35,229 nucleotides of DNA from Singulisphaera sp. (GCA_027451445.1 DAIDJG010000223.1:1-35229); one strand, 5' to 3'; positions 26,611-35,104 are shown, counted from the stretch's first letter. Numbers and translations are program-made. Notes: generated by a model from the sequence alone, not told the origin.

Positions 26611-28269
26611 TCAAAGTCTGGAGAAGCAAAGCAGAGTCAAATCATCATTTCGAGCGCGGTCGCCAACGTGGTCGCGCACCGCTTTGAGAATCGCCTCGCC
26701 GACCGCCGTGCTCGAGCCGCTCGTGCTGGACACGAGCCGTTTGAGTCGGTCGGAGCCGAGTGGCCTCCCCGCCGCGTCGAGTGCTTCGTTCACGCCATCC
26801 GTGTAGAGGACGACAACGTCACCGGGATCCAGCGCGGCGGCCGCCGGCCGATATTTGATCTGCTCGTCGATCCCGATGGGCATCTCCGTCGCGCTTTCGC
26901 CGATCACCTCAATGGTCCCGTTCGCCCGACGGACCAACGGACCCATGTGCCCGGCATTCACGACGGTCATTTCCTGATTCTTGCCATCGAGCATCACCAG
27001 CAAGAACGTGATAAACCGGTGCTCGAGTGCTGCGCGGGCGAAGTCGTGATTGAGCCGCTCGACAATCGCCGCGGGCTCGAGGCCGGAGAGGACCAGGAAC
27101 CGTACCTCAGCCGACAGCCGAGCCATCAGGAGCGCGGCGGGCATTCCCTTGCCGACGACGTCGCCGAGGACGATGACCCAGCGGGACGTCTGTCCGTCCG
27201 GCTGCTGCTGGGGCACGGCGATGTAGTCGAAGTAGTCGCCGCCCACGAAAAGCGCTGGCTCGTAATGATGCCAGAAGTCGTAGCCGTCTAGGACCGGCCG
27301 CTCGTTGGGCAGGAACGCCATCTGCACCTGCCGCGCGTCGCGCTCCTCGACCTCCATCTCGGTGCGCGCGATCATCGCCGCGTGAAGCCGGGCGTTCTCG
27401 ACCGCGACCCCAACAAGCACCGCAACCGCGGCAAGGATATCGAGGTCATCTTGCTGGAAGCGGCGGCGGTCGCCCTGCGTATCAATTTGAAGCACGCCCC
27501 GCGGCTGACGTTGCTGATCCAGCAAGGGGACACACAGCATCGTGCGAATCTGCGAGTGCGCCACGCTCTCGCTCTCGTTGAGCCGCGAGTCGTTCGCGAC
27601 GTCCGAGCTGAGGATCGCCTTACCCGCGTTCATGACGAGCTCGAAGACCGTGCGGCTGATCGTGAGATCACCCTGCTGTCCCCCTCGAAACTTGATCGCG
27701 CGCGGCGTCTCCTCCATCTCGTCGCCTTCTTTGAGGATCACGAAGGCGCGGTCGGCCTGCGGAAAAATGTTGAAGAGCGCTTCCAACGTTCGCGACAGGA
27801 CGAGGTCGAGGTGCAACGAGTCGGCGAGGTTGCGGCTAATCTCCAGGACGTGCCGTAGTTTCTCCTCCGGCTTCACGCTGAAGGAATGGTCATCCGATGA
27901 GCTCGGCAGTTCAACCTGCCCCAGAATCACCGACTGGCTCGAATCGTTGATCCGGAATGATGGGTCCGTGAACGAGAGGAAATATTTGCTGACTTCGATC
28001 AGGCTTCCGTCCCGGAGCAAGACCCGGCCAATCGCGGGTTTTCCATCCACCCGGCTGCCGCTGTCGCTGCCGAGGTCCTCGAAATAATAGTCGGGATCGA
28101 CGCGGAGGATCTGTGCGTGCCGCCTCGAGACGGAGATGCGGCTGAGAACGACTTCACATTTGGGACTGCGACCAATGACGGTCACGTCGCGCTTGAGCTC
28201 GAACATGCGTCCGGGCGCTTCACCGTTCAGGACGAGCAGCGAAGGGTAGACGGTGCGTCGCTTGGACAT
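26611..28269 (-). CDS. FHA-GAF-SpoIIE (PP2C-type) phosphatase, paralogue 2
   Basis: A 552-residue protein with the same architecture as the product of 17025-18725: FHA (about 10-110, GRSP and SVSRRHAQI seen), GAF (about 150-315) and SpoIIE phosphatase (about 335-550, with GGDYFDY, GDVVGKG, YTDGVNEA and NDDLTLL). The start at 28269 is where similarity begins; an open frame extends 61 codons upstream into non-family sequence and is rejected. The catalytic Asp and Gly residues are intact. The phosphatase may dephosphorylate a Ser on an anti-sigma antagonist. It is separated from the Gfo/Idh gene by a terminator-like hairpin and is followed by the hydrolase gene. Confidence 0.92.
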   Translation of the reverse strand: MSKRRTVYPSLLVLNGEAPGRMFELKRDVTVIGRSPKCEVVLSRISVSRRHAQILRVDPDYYFEDLGSDSGSRVDGKPAIGRVLLRDGSLIEVSKYFLSFTDPSFRINDSSQSVILGQVELPSSSDDHSFSVKPEEKLRHVLEISRNLADSLHLDLVLSRTLEALFNIFPQADRAFVILKEGDEMEETPRAIKFRGGQQGDLTISRTVFELVMNAGKAILSSDVANDSRLNESESVAHSQIRTMLCVPLLDQQRQPRGVLQIDTQGDRRRFQQDDLDILAAVAVLVGVAVENARLHAAMIARTEMEVEERDARQVQMAFLPNERPVLDGYDFWHHYEPALFVGGDYFDYIAVPQQQPDGQTSRWVIVLGDVVGKGMPAALLMARLSAEVRFLVLSGLEPAAIVERLNHDFARAALEHRFITFLLVMLDGKNQEMTVVNAGHMGPLVRRANGTIEVIGESATEMPIGIDEQIKYRPAAAALDPGDVVVLYTDGVNEALDAAGRPLGSDRLKRLVSSTSGSSTAVGEAILKAVRDHVGDRARNDDLTLLCFSRL

Positions 28270-28340
28270 GCGTTGCTCCAAGGACCGTCCCTGGGGCTGG
28301 TGAAATGATCGTATGGCAAGAACTGACGACAGAAACAGCA

Positions 28341-28379
28341 GGGAGGGACCGGCTTCCCGTTTGGGCGCCGATCCCTCCC
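28341..28379 (-). terminator. Terminator-like hairpin after the Gfo/Idh/MocA gene
   Basis: GGGAGGGA (28341-28348) pairs with TCCCTCCC (28372-28379), and an inner GGC/GCC pair extends the stem. It begins 12 bases after the oxidoreductase stop. On the minus strand it is followed by TGCTGTTTCTG, a weak T-rich tail. Confidence 0.55.
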
Positions 28380-28390
28380 CTTGGCAAACG

Positions 28391-29674
28391 TTACGCGAAT
28401 TTGGTGAACCCCGGTCGCGCGACCGGTTGCTGGGGCGCTGCCCCCCAAACATACTCTTTCGGCCCGAGATTCTCCGCGGAGTTCAGGGCCATATCCCACG
28501 TGATGACCTGGCCGGTGTAGGCTGCCATCCGCCCCATGATTGCGAGCAAACTGCTGTTGGCCGCGTACAGCCCGTTCTGGATCGGCTTCCCAGCGCGGAT
28601 CGACGCGAACAGCTCGTCATGCTCGGTCTGATACATGTTGTTCTTCGCGCCCCGATGGCGCCACTTGTTCGGGCCCGTCAGGGACGGCTCGAACACGTCG
28701 CACATCCCCTTGGCACCCAGGATGTAATCCTTCACCCGCAGGTCGGTCCCCGCCCAGTGCCGGCACGTGTGGTACCCGCGCACGCCGTTGGCATACTCGT
28801 AAACGAGCGAGAAGTGATCGTAAATGTTGCCGTACTTCGGCTCGGTCCGGACCTGCCGGCCCCCGGAACCCCAGCAGCGGACCGGCGGCTCATCGCCCAG
28901 GGCCCATGCCATCGTGTCGATCCCGTGCACCGCTTGCTCGACGATGTGGTCGCCGCTCAGCCACGTGTAGTAGTACCAGTTGCGCATCTGGTACTCCATG
29001 TCCGACTTGCACTGCTCGCGCGTCCGCCTCGGGTCCCACACCCCGCCGGAGTTGTACGTCGTCTCGACCGCAACGATGTCCCCGATCGCCCCATCCGCGA
29101 CCCGCTTCATGGCCTCCCTGCGCGGGTTGTAATAACGCCAGCACAGACCCGACACCACCGCCAGGTTCTTCTTCTTCGCCTCTTCGTACGCCTTCAAGAA
29201 CGCCCGGATCCCCGGCCCATCAGTGGCCACCGGCTTCTCGACGAACGTGTGCACGCCCTTCTCCGCTGCATACGCCATGTGGAGCGGGCGAAAGTGCGGC
29301 GTCGTCGTCAAAAGTGCGACATCAACCTGATCGATCACCTGCTTATAGGCGTCGAACCCCACGTATTGCCGTTCCTTCGGCACGTCGACCCTGGCCGCGA
29401 CCGACGAGCCTTTGAGGGCGGAGAGACTCTCTTCGAGCCGGTCTTCGAACGCGTCGGCCATCGCCACGAGCTTTACGTTGGAGTCGGCCGTGAGCGCCTG
29501 CTCGGCCGCGCCGGTCCCTCGGCCGCCGCAGCCAATCAGACCGACCCGCATCGAGTCGCTCCCCGCGGCGTGCGCATTCGGCAGAAACAACTCCGAGGCG
29601 GCCGAAGCCGCCGCCAGGGCCGTGGCCGATTGCGTGATAAATGTGCGACGTGACGACGTATTCGGTTCGCGCAT
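28391..29674 (-). CDS. Gfo/Idh/MocA family oxidoreductase with Tat signal
   Basis: A 427-residue NAD(P)-dependent sugar oxidoreductase. The ATG at 29674 has GGAG about 10 bases upstream and begins a twin-arginine signal (SSRRTFITQS, 7-16) ending near AHAA (34-37). The Rossmann motif GLIGCGGRG is at 45-53 and the family EKPVATD at 146-152. The C-terminal half is the substrate domain. Exported, Tat-dependent members are numerous in planctomycetes and probably act on polysaccharide breakdown products with cofactor bound before export. The same frame is open for another 3.2 kb upstream, but that translation is not protein-like. Divergent from the PfkB kinase gene. Confidence 0.93.
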   Translation of the reverse strand: MREPNTSSRRTFITQSATALAAASAASELFLPNAHAAGSDSMRVGLIGCGGRGTGAAEQALTADSNVKLVAMADAFEDRLEESLSALKGSSVAARVDVPKERQYVGFDAYKQVIDQVDVALLTTTPHFRPLHMAYAAEKGVHTFVEKPVATDGPGIRAFLKAYEEAKKKNLAVVSGLCWRYYNPRREAMKRVADGAIGDIVAVETTYNSGGVWDPRRTREQCKSDMEYQMRNWYYYTWLSGDHIVEQAVHGIDTMAWALGDEPPVRCWGSGGRQVRTEPKYGNIYDHFSLVYEYANGVRGYHTCRHWAGTDLRVKDYILGAKGMCDVFEPSLTGPNKWRHRGAKNNMYQTEHDELFASIRAGKPIQNGLYAANSSLLAIMGRMAAYTGQVITWDMALNSAENLGPKEYVWGAAPQQPVARPGFTKFA

Positions 29675-29880
29675 CGAGGTCAATCTCCGGGGGCGGGGTT
29701 GGTGGGAACCGGCCGTTCGAGCCAGCAGAGCCCGTTGGTGACATTGTGCCAGGTTTCCCCACCCCTGACAAACCCATAGTCCTGAATGATTTGCACGCGT
29801 GTTGCGGCCCAAAAAAACGCCGTGGAAAGGCGCCCGTCTTCGTAAGCGCTCGCCCGTTGGTGCGCGAAGATGGAATGCCC

Positions 29881-29980
29881 TGGGTGGCTGGGGTCGAGCC
29901 CGCAGGGCGATGCCCCCGGACGTTTGGGCCGTCCGCACGGACCGGGGGAATCGCCGTGCGGGCTCGAACCCAGCCACCCA
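29881..29980. repeat. Long imperfect inverted repeat (39-bp arms)
   Basis: Arm 29881-29919 is the reverse complement of 29942-29980 at 36 of 39 positions, around a 22-base loop. It lies in the gap between the divergent Gfo/Idh and PfkB genes. A long, nearly perfect arm suggests a MITE-like or REP-like mobile palindrome, or a strong RNA hairpin in the PfkB leader. No tRNA fold is present despite T-arm-like GCTCGAACCC. Confidence 0.75.
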
Positions 29981-30169
29981 CCCTCGACAGACGCCTTCAA
30001 GAGACAGAGCAAGCGTCAACTGACGAGCACTCGGGACTCTCCCAGTTCGGGCCCGTTCCCACCGTCCGATCCTGCGTTGCAAGCGGTGGAGCGCTCGGTT
30101 ACCTTGGATTTTGAACTCAGCGAGACGACGCCCCCCCTGATTCCTCGGGTTCGGAAAGGACAGGTTGCC

Positions 30170-31306
30170 GTGGGCTCGACGCGCGAGAAAGTCTGCAAAA
30201 CGACCGCCCAAAAGCTGGCTGAAGCCACGCAGGGACCCCTGAAAAAGAAGGCCGTCGTCGGACTCGACGGCTTCGTCGACTCGATCATCTCCGTGGTCGA
30301 CAAGCGCTACAGTTGCGACCACTACGACCCCGTCCGCACGATCAGCGCGCTCGCCGTCAAGATTCAGCACGCCGCTGGCGAGTCGAGCAACTACGAGCTC
30401 GTCGTCAAGCAGCGCAAACTCGGCGGCAACGGCCCCATCATGGCCAATGCGCTGGCGAGCCTGGGCTTCGACGTCGCGTATATCGGCTCGCTCGGTTACC
30501 CCACCTGCGACCCCGTTTTCGACGTCCTCGCCCGACGCGCCAAGGTCTACAGTGTCGCCGAAGCCGGTCACACCGACGCCCTTGAGTTCGACGACGGCAA
30601 GCTCATGCTCGGCAAGTACGAGAGCCTGAACGAAGTCACCTGGGAAAACCTGCTCGAACGCATCGGACGCGACGAGTTGTTTGGCCTGTTCAAGGGCGCC
30701 AACCTCGTCGGACTCGTCAACTGGACCATGCTCCCCCAGATGAGCCGGATCTGGACGAAGCTGATGGACGAGGTCTATACCCCCGCTCGAAAGCCCCAGA
30801 GCACGCTTTTCATCGACCTCGCCGACCCCGAAAAGCGCACTCCTCAGGACATTGCCGAGGCCCTCGGCCTGCTGTCGAAGTTTCAAGAGCGCGTCGACGT
30901 CGTTCTCGGCCTGAACCTGAAGGAGGCGACCGAGGTGGAACAGGTCCTCGGCTTCGCGCCTCGCAAGGATCCCGAGGCCGCGCTGGTGGAAGTCGCTGGC
31001 ACGATCCGCGAAGCGGTCGGCCTGAGCTGCGTGGTCGTGCACCCTCGCCGCAGCGCCGCCGCCGCGACCGCTCATGGAAGTGCCTGGTTTCGCGGTCCGT
31101 TCATCGAACTCCCTCTCATCAGCACTGGTGCCGGCGATCATTTCAACGCGGGCTTCTGTCTCGGGCGCACCCTCGGGTTCACGCTCGAAGAGTGCCTGTG
31201 TGCCGGTGTTGCGACCAGCGGCTACTACGTCCGCACGGCCCGCAGCCCCTCCGGCCCCCAACTCGCCGAGTTCTGCGAGCACCTCCCCGCGCCCGAAAAC
31301 GACTGA
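30170..31306 (+). CDS. PfkB-family carbohydrate kinase
   Basis: A 378-residue sugar kinase. I chose the GTG at 30170, with AAAGGA upstream; the frame is open 100 codons further but that part crosses the long inverted repeat and is not protein-like. The family features are VVGLDGFVDSI near 24-34, the glycine-rich KLGGNGPIMANALASLG, and the anion-hole signature STGAGDHFNAGF with catalytic D323. It transfers the gamma-phosphate of ATP to a hydroxyl of a sugar or nucleoside; the substrate is not evident. It is divergent from the oxidoreductase gene and is the last gene before a long palindrome-rich gap. Confidence 0.88.
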   Translation: MGSTREKVCKTTAQKLAEATQGPLKKKAVVGLDGFVDSIISVVDKRYSCDHYDPVRTISALAVKIQHAAGESSNYELVVKQRKLGGNGPIMANALASLGFDVAYIGSLGYPTCDPVFDVLARRAKVYSVAEAGHTDALEFDDGKLMLGKYESLNEVTWENLLERIGRDELFGLFKGANLVGLVNWTMLPQMSRIWTKLMDEVYTPARKPQSTLFIDLADPEKRTPQDIAEALGLLSKFQERVDVVLGLNLKEATEVEQVLGFAPRKDPEAALVEVAGTIREAVGLSCVVVHPRRSAAAATAHGSAWFRGPFIELPLISTGAGDHFNAGFCLGRTLGFTLEECLCAGVATSGYYVRTARSPSGPQLAEFCEHLPAPEND

Positions 31307-31360
31307 CGTTCCGCGTCGCTCTCGTATCGGAGAGGGCGCTGTTCGGCGGCCGGCGTCGGC

Positions 31361-31443
31361 GAGTTGATCGCGCACGCTCACGCGCGACAACTCCATCAAG
31401 GCGGCACGCCGCAAGCGCTTTCGTCCGGTGGGCGTTGCCCACC
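31361..31443. repeat. Two palindromes
   Basis: GAGTTG-A-TCGCGC (31361-31373) pairs with GCGCGACAACTC (31382-31393), one bulged base. GGTGGGC (31427-31433) pairs with GCCCACC (31437-31443) around GTT. They may be REP-like elements or a terminator region of the PfkB gene. Confidence 0.5.
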
Positions 31444-31589
31444 CGACAAGGGAACACTCTTGAGCGCCTTGGGGTCGGTCGGACGCACCCGTTCGAGCGG
31501 CCGCGTGCACCGCGCCCGAGCACCCCTCGCAGCCGTCCGCCGCCGCCGTTTGCGCTCGGGCTTGGCGCCTCGCGGCTCCGTCCCTTTTT

Positions 31590-31640
31590 CCGAATAGTCC
31601 CCATTCGGAATACGGAACCCTTTGGTAGCAAGGGGTTCCG
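31590..31640. repeat. Repeat copy A: paired hairpins
   Basis: CCGAAT (31590-31595) pairs with ATTCGG (31603-31608). CGGAACCC (31613-31620) pairs with GGGTTCCG (31633-31640), with TT/AA and one bulged G continuing to a 7-base loop. A diverged copy is at 32510-32550. Confidence 0.6.
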
Positions 31641-31868
31641 AATTTCCGATAAAGCCGCGCGCGCAAATTTACCCACGCTGCCCGCCCACGACCGTTGGTA
31701 TCTACACAAAGTTTCTCTTGGCGGGACAGGACGCGAATCCTCGTTCCCACGGTCCTCGGTGGGAAAGCCGTCTTGCTGCTCTGCGGCCGCATTTTCCCGA
31801 TTCGAAGAGACGTAGAGCATTGGGGACGGCATTCCCAGGGAAGGCAGGGAACGAGGGAGACTCGCTTC

Positions 31869-32063
31869 GTTGGGCGGCAAAAAACCCCTTGCGCCCAACA
31901 GTTCGTACGCCCCAACGAGCGGGATGGGTGGCCGGGGCAAAGCGGAGCGCAGCTCCACGTGCCCCGGTGGGCCGCGAGACGCTTCCGGGGCACGTCGGCC
32001 TTCCGGCCTTCTCTGCCCCGGCCACCCCAGGTCTCCCACATTCGCGCACAATCTGTTGGGCGC
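31869..32063. repeat. Nested inverted repeats, two hairpin units in opposite orientation
   Basis: Outer: GCGCCCAACAG (31891-31901) with CTGTTGGGCGC (32053-32063). Inner: GGGTGGCCGGGGCA (31926-31939) with TGCCCCGGCCACCC (32014-32027). Innermost: ACGTGCCCCGG (31957-31967) with CCGGGGCACGT (31985-31995). Each half is also a hairpin by itself with a different inner stem (GGAGC/GCTCC on the left, GGCC/GGCC on the right). GTTGGGCG (31869-31876) adds a further copy, pairing with 31892-31899. Confidence 0.7.
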
Positions 32064-32509
32064 CAGGAAAAAACCTCGAAGTCGATACCAATCCATCCGC
32101 GACGGCCGGGCGAGATCGTGCGGAGATAGGAACGCACTTGGGCTGACGGGACCGAAACGGGCGTTCGCGGCAGACGGACCGTCGATGCTTGGTGTGTTGT
32201 TGGGCCTTCTCCCGGGCCATTCCGCAAGCCACCGTGGTAACGGTTTCCCACTTCGGTTTTTGCTATATGTTTCTGATCGCGACTACGCGGCCACGGCGCT
32301 GGCGACGCCAGATCTGTCGTCCAAAAACACGAAAAACGCGCCCGATATTTACGAGAAATACGATTTATGCTCCCGTTCAGCTCGCAAATCGTGGCGTTGA
32401 CGCCTTTTTGGGTGGCTGGTGCTCGTCGTTGATTTGGCGATGCCTCCGGCCGCAGAAAAACGGTGGTTGGGAGCGGCTGTCGGCCTATCGAATCGTACGG
32501 AGACCGGTT

Positions 32510-32550
32510 ATTCGGAATCGAAGATCCCTTATTCTGCAAGGGGATCCGAG
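32510..32550. repeat. Repeat copy B: hairpin related to copy A
   Basis: ATTCGGAAT, then GATCCCTT (32523-32530), a 7-base loop and AAGGGGATC (32538-32546) with the same bulged G as copy A. Stem bases differ from copy A in a compensating way (AA/TT replaced by AT/AT). Confidence 0.6.
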
Positions 32551-32811
32551 TAGCCGAGTCGTCGATCAACAACGTCGACGACAGTGAAGGCCTGATGAAG
32601 GTTCGGCCAACGACGGCGCGCAGTCCGATCGTGCGAGAGACGAGCATTGGTGTGTCAGGGTTCATCGGGCAATGCGCTCTCCGCAGCGCGCGATCACCGG
32701 TTTCCCCGCCTGACGTTGGCGAGCGAGATCCATGGGGCGATCGCACGCCCCAGGCCGATGGACGGACGATGAAGAGGCTTGCTGGCGGCACGATGCACCA
32801 ACCCTTCGCTG

Positions 32812-32866
32812 CCGTTTTCCCACCGACCTTCGGTCGCGAGGGGCGCACCCTGGCGGTGGAAAACGG
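32812..32866. repeat. Inverted repeat with inner hairpin
   Basis: CCGTTTTCCCACC (32812-32824) pairs with GGTGGAAAACGG (32855-32866), one bulged C. An inner CGACC/GGTCG hairpin (32824-32836) starts at the base of the left arm. Confidence 0.55.
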
Positions 32867-32924
32867 GCGTAACTGATCTTCCGATCACTTAGTATACGTT
32901 AGCTGCCTTCAAATATTCGAAAGA

Positions 32925-32948
32925 AAAATCCGCGAGCCCACGGATTTT
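32925..32948. terminator. Terminator-like hairpin
   Basis: AAAATCCG (32925-32932) pairs with CGGATTTT (32941-32948), loop of 8. A T-run is part of the right arm and an A-run of the left, so it could act in either direction, but no gene ends nearby. Confidence 0.35.
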
Positions 32949-33248
32949 CGCCGGCTCACGACTGGACGCCGGGCGGGTTCGTTCGTGGGGGAAGGGTCGA
33001 CATGGATTGAAACCGTGAGGTCCGCGTTGGGCTACGCCGCGTCAAGTCGCCGTCTGTGAACGGATTAGCGAAGTAGAAGGAAAGGAAGAAACCGACGTAT
33101 CACCCATTCTGCATGTGCTCGTGATGGAGGAAGCGGACATAGGCGACCACAAGATTGGGTTGCTACCGGGGGCTGCGCCTCATCGGCGGTCGCTTAACGC
33201 AACTCCCCGATCTCTTTCATGAGAGGTGACTCTCGGCGACGGGCGTGC

Positions 33249-33310
33249 ATCGATAGTCGACTTTCGCTCCGCGAAAGAAATCTTTCGCGGAGCGAAAGTC
33301 GACTATCGAT
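33249..33310. repeat. Perfect palindrome with 30-bp arms
   Basis: Bases 33249-33278 are the exact reverse complement of 33281-33310 with only AA between. Each arm contains its own hairpin, CTTTCGC-TCC-GCGAAAG (33261-33277) and CTTTCGC-GGA-GCGAAAG (33282-33298), so the structure is an inverted pair of one hairpin unit. It lies about 320 bases before the BlaI start. Confidence 0.85.
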
Positions 33311-33557
33311 ACCATGTTGCGTCCTGACTCCGGTTCGATCAAAACGTGCAATGTGAAAGTTCTCTAAGGGGGGGAGTTAATATGTTCCTCCCTTGCGAAG
33401 CGAGAGAGCACGCGCGGTAAGTAAACCCGTTAGTGGAGTAGGGGGGGAAGGGCGCGGTAAGCGAGCCGGTGGGCCCTCCGCGCGCAGTCCAAACGTGAGG
33501 CACTCTCGTCTGACCGCCAGCGGTCCAAAACCACAATCCCCCCAACAGTCATACCCC

Positions 33558-33585
33558 TTGACCCACGATTCTAGTTTTATAGAAT
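33558..33585 (+). promoter_or_regulatory. Promoter with dyad operator upstream of the BlaI-type gene
   Basis: TTGACC (33558-33563), a 16-base spacer and TAGAAT (33580-33585) make a good sigma-70-like promoter. The -10 is the right arm of a dyad ATTCTA (33568-33573), six bases, TAGAAT. BlaI/MecI repressors bind dyads over their own promoters, so autoregulation is likely. The gene starts 47 bases downstream. Confidence 0.65.
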
Positions 33586-33631
33586 ACGAATCATCGCAAT
33601 CCTTCCACGGCTCAAAAGGATTCGAACCCCC

Positions 33632-34048
33632 ATGGCCCGACCCCCCAGCGCAAACCCGACCGACGCGGAGCTGGAGATCCTCAAGGTCCTGTGGGACGCC
33701 GGCCCGTCCGAGCTGGGCGCGATTGTCGCCGCGCTGAATCAACGGCGGACGGTGGCCACCACCACGGTCGCCACGACCTTGAAGGTGATGTTGCAGAAGG
33801 GATCCGTTGAACGCGCGGACGGCCCCCGAGGCTACCTCTGGAACGCACGCGTCGGCCGGAACGAGGCGACGTCCGGACTGCTGCGCAAGCTGCTCGATCG
33901 CGCCTTCGACGGCTCGGCCGGCCGGCTCGTGGCCCGGCTCGTCGAAGACGGCGCTCTGAGCCGGCAGGATCGCGACGAGATCCGCCGGCTCCTCGAGACC
34001 CACGACGAACCGGAGAAACCGAAACGACGCGAATGGAGGAAGCCATGA
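33632..34048 (+). CDS. BlaI/MecI/CopY-type transcriptional repressor
   Basis: A 138-residue winged-helix repressor. The DNA-binding part (about 8-80) begins with the family signature PTDAELEILKVLWDAG and contains TTTVATTLKVMLQKGSVER, the recognition helix and wing. The C-terminal helices (about 90-130) serve dimerisation. In the classical pathway the partner membrane protease cleaves the repressor to relieve repression. The dyad over the promoter at 33568-33585 is the probable operator. The stop overlaps the M56 start by ATGA, so the pair is translationally coupled. What signal it answers to is unknown; beta-lactamase genes are not in view. Confidence 0.92.
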   Translation: MARPPSANPTDAELEILKVLWDAGPSELGAIVAALNQRRTVATTTVATTLKVMLQKGSVERADGPRGYLWNARVGRNEATSGLLRKLLDRAFDGSAGRLVARLVEDGALSRQDRDEIRRLLETHDEPEKPKRREWRKP

Positions 34049-35100
34049 CGCTCGGTGCCTTGACCGGCTCAACGCCCTGGTTCGTGGCCGGCTGGACGAT
34101 GCTCCACTTCCTCTGGGTTGGCGCCCTTGCCGGCCTGTTCGCGGCGGTGCTGCGCCGGGCGCTCCGGCATGCCCGCCCAGAACTCCGCTACACCGCCGCG
34201 TTGTCGTGCCTGGCGGGAACCGCCCTGGCTCCGGTCCTCATCGCCGCGGCGGTCGCCGGGTCCGGTGCAACGGCGAATTCCAGCTCCACGCGTTTTGCCA
34301 CCCCTCCTGTTGCCGCAATTCCCCCCTCGATCCACGGACCCTCCTCAACGCCGCCGCCCGAGATCGTTCCCATCGAACCCCGCGCAGCGATTCGCCCGCG
34401 CATCGACCGTCTGGCCACCGCGCTCCCGTGGATCTGGGCCACGGGCTCGCCGGCCACGTTCGCCTGGCTTGCTCTCGGGCTCATCGGGGGCGAACGGCTC
34501 CGGCGCAAGGCGCAGCCCCTGAACGACGACGTCGAGCGCCTCTGTCGGCGTCTGAGCGAGTCGCTCGGAATCGCGAGGCGGGTCGCCCTGGGCATCTCCG
34601 AACGAATCGCCACACCGATCCTGATCGGCGTCGTCCGGCCGCTGATCCTTCTCCCGCCAGTCGCCCTGAAGGGCTGGAGTGCCGAGCAGATCGAGATGGT
34701 CTTGCTCCACGAGCTCGCACACGTCCGGCGCTTCGACAACCTCGTGAACCTGCTCCAGCGCGTGCTCGAATCGGTCCTCTTCTTCCAGCCGGCCGTCTGG
34801 TGGATCTCCGCCTGGGTCCGCGCCGAGCGCGAGCTGTGTTGCGACCGCCTGGTCATCGCCCAGACCGGCCGGCGCCGGCCTTCCGCCCAGCTCCTCGCGG
34901 CGCTCGCCACTCCGTGTCCGGCCCCTTGCGTGGCGTCGGCCGCCGCCGCTCACCCTGTCGTCGACCGCATCCGTCGCATCCTCGAACCGGAGATCCCCCC
35001 GATGAAGCTCCGCCGCACCGCGGTCGCCTGCGCCGCCGCCCTGACGTTCCTGCCCACGCTCTGGATCGGCTCCTCGTTCCCGCGCCTTGGGAAAAATTAG
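34045..35100 (+). CDS. M56 membrane metalloprotease, BlaR1-type without sensor domain
   Basis: A 351-residue membrane protease. The ATG at 34045 is chosen for the ATGA overlap with the repressor gene and GGAGGA just upstream; an ATG four codons earlier is less likely. Membrane segments are seen near the N-terminus (WTMLHFLWVGALAGLFAAV) and beyond. The zinc motif HELAH is at 222-226, followed by ERELCCD with the third ligand. It would cleave the BlaI-type repressor upon a signal. It lacks the roughly 250-residue penicillin-binding domain of BlaR1 and ends soon after a final hydrophobic segment (AVACAAALTFLPTLWIG), so the sensed ligand is probably not a beta-lactam. Confidence 0.9.
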   Translation: MTLGALTGSTPWFVAGWTMLHFLWVGALAGLFAAVLRRALRHARPELRYTAALSCLAGTALAPVLIAAAVAGSGATANSSSTRFATPPVAAIPPSIHGPSSTPPPEIVPIEPRAAIRPRIDRLATALPWIWATGSPATFAWLALGLIGGERLRRKAQPLNDDVERLCRRLSESLGIARRVALGISERIATPILIGVVRPLILLPPVALKGWSAEQIEMVLLHELAHVRRFDNLVNLLQRVLESVLFFQPAVWWISAWVRAERELCCDRLVIAQTGRRRPSAQLLAALATPCPAPCVASAAAAHPVVDRIRRILEPEIPPMKLRRTAVACAAALTFLPTLWIGSSFPRLGKN

Positions 35101-35104
35101 TGTC

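Larger units (their letters stand above)
31307..33557. other. 2.3-kb palindrome-rich region without a credible gene
   Basis: Long frames on both strands are open only because of high GC; none has a supported start, a family match or a protein-like composition. The region instead contains many hairpins and repeats, listed separately. It separates the PfkB gene from the BlaI/M56 operon and may be a landing zone for palindromic mobile repeats or a source of structured RNA. Confidence 0.55.

Noticed and set aside
29881-29980. tRNA-like T-arm sequence (GCTCGAACCC)
   Set aside because: The surrounding bases form a long inverted repeat and no cloverleaf with acceptor, D and anticodon arms can be drawn.
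29870-30169. N-terminal extension of the PfkB kinase from the ATG at 29870
   Set aside because: The extension crosses the long inverted repeat and reads as low-complexity sequence; the GTG at 30170 has a ribosome-binding site and the expected family length.
29675-32848. A minus-strand frame continuous with the Gfo/Idh/MocA gene, open for about 3.2 kb upstream
   Set aside because: Its translation is rich in Arg, Pro, Gly and Ser with no family resemblance, runs antisense to the PfkB gene and through many palindromes. The Tat signal and ribosome-binding site fix the gene start at 29674.
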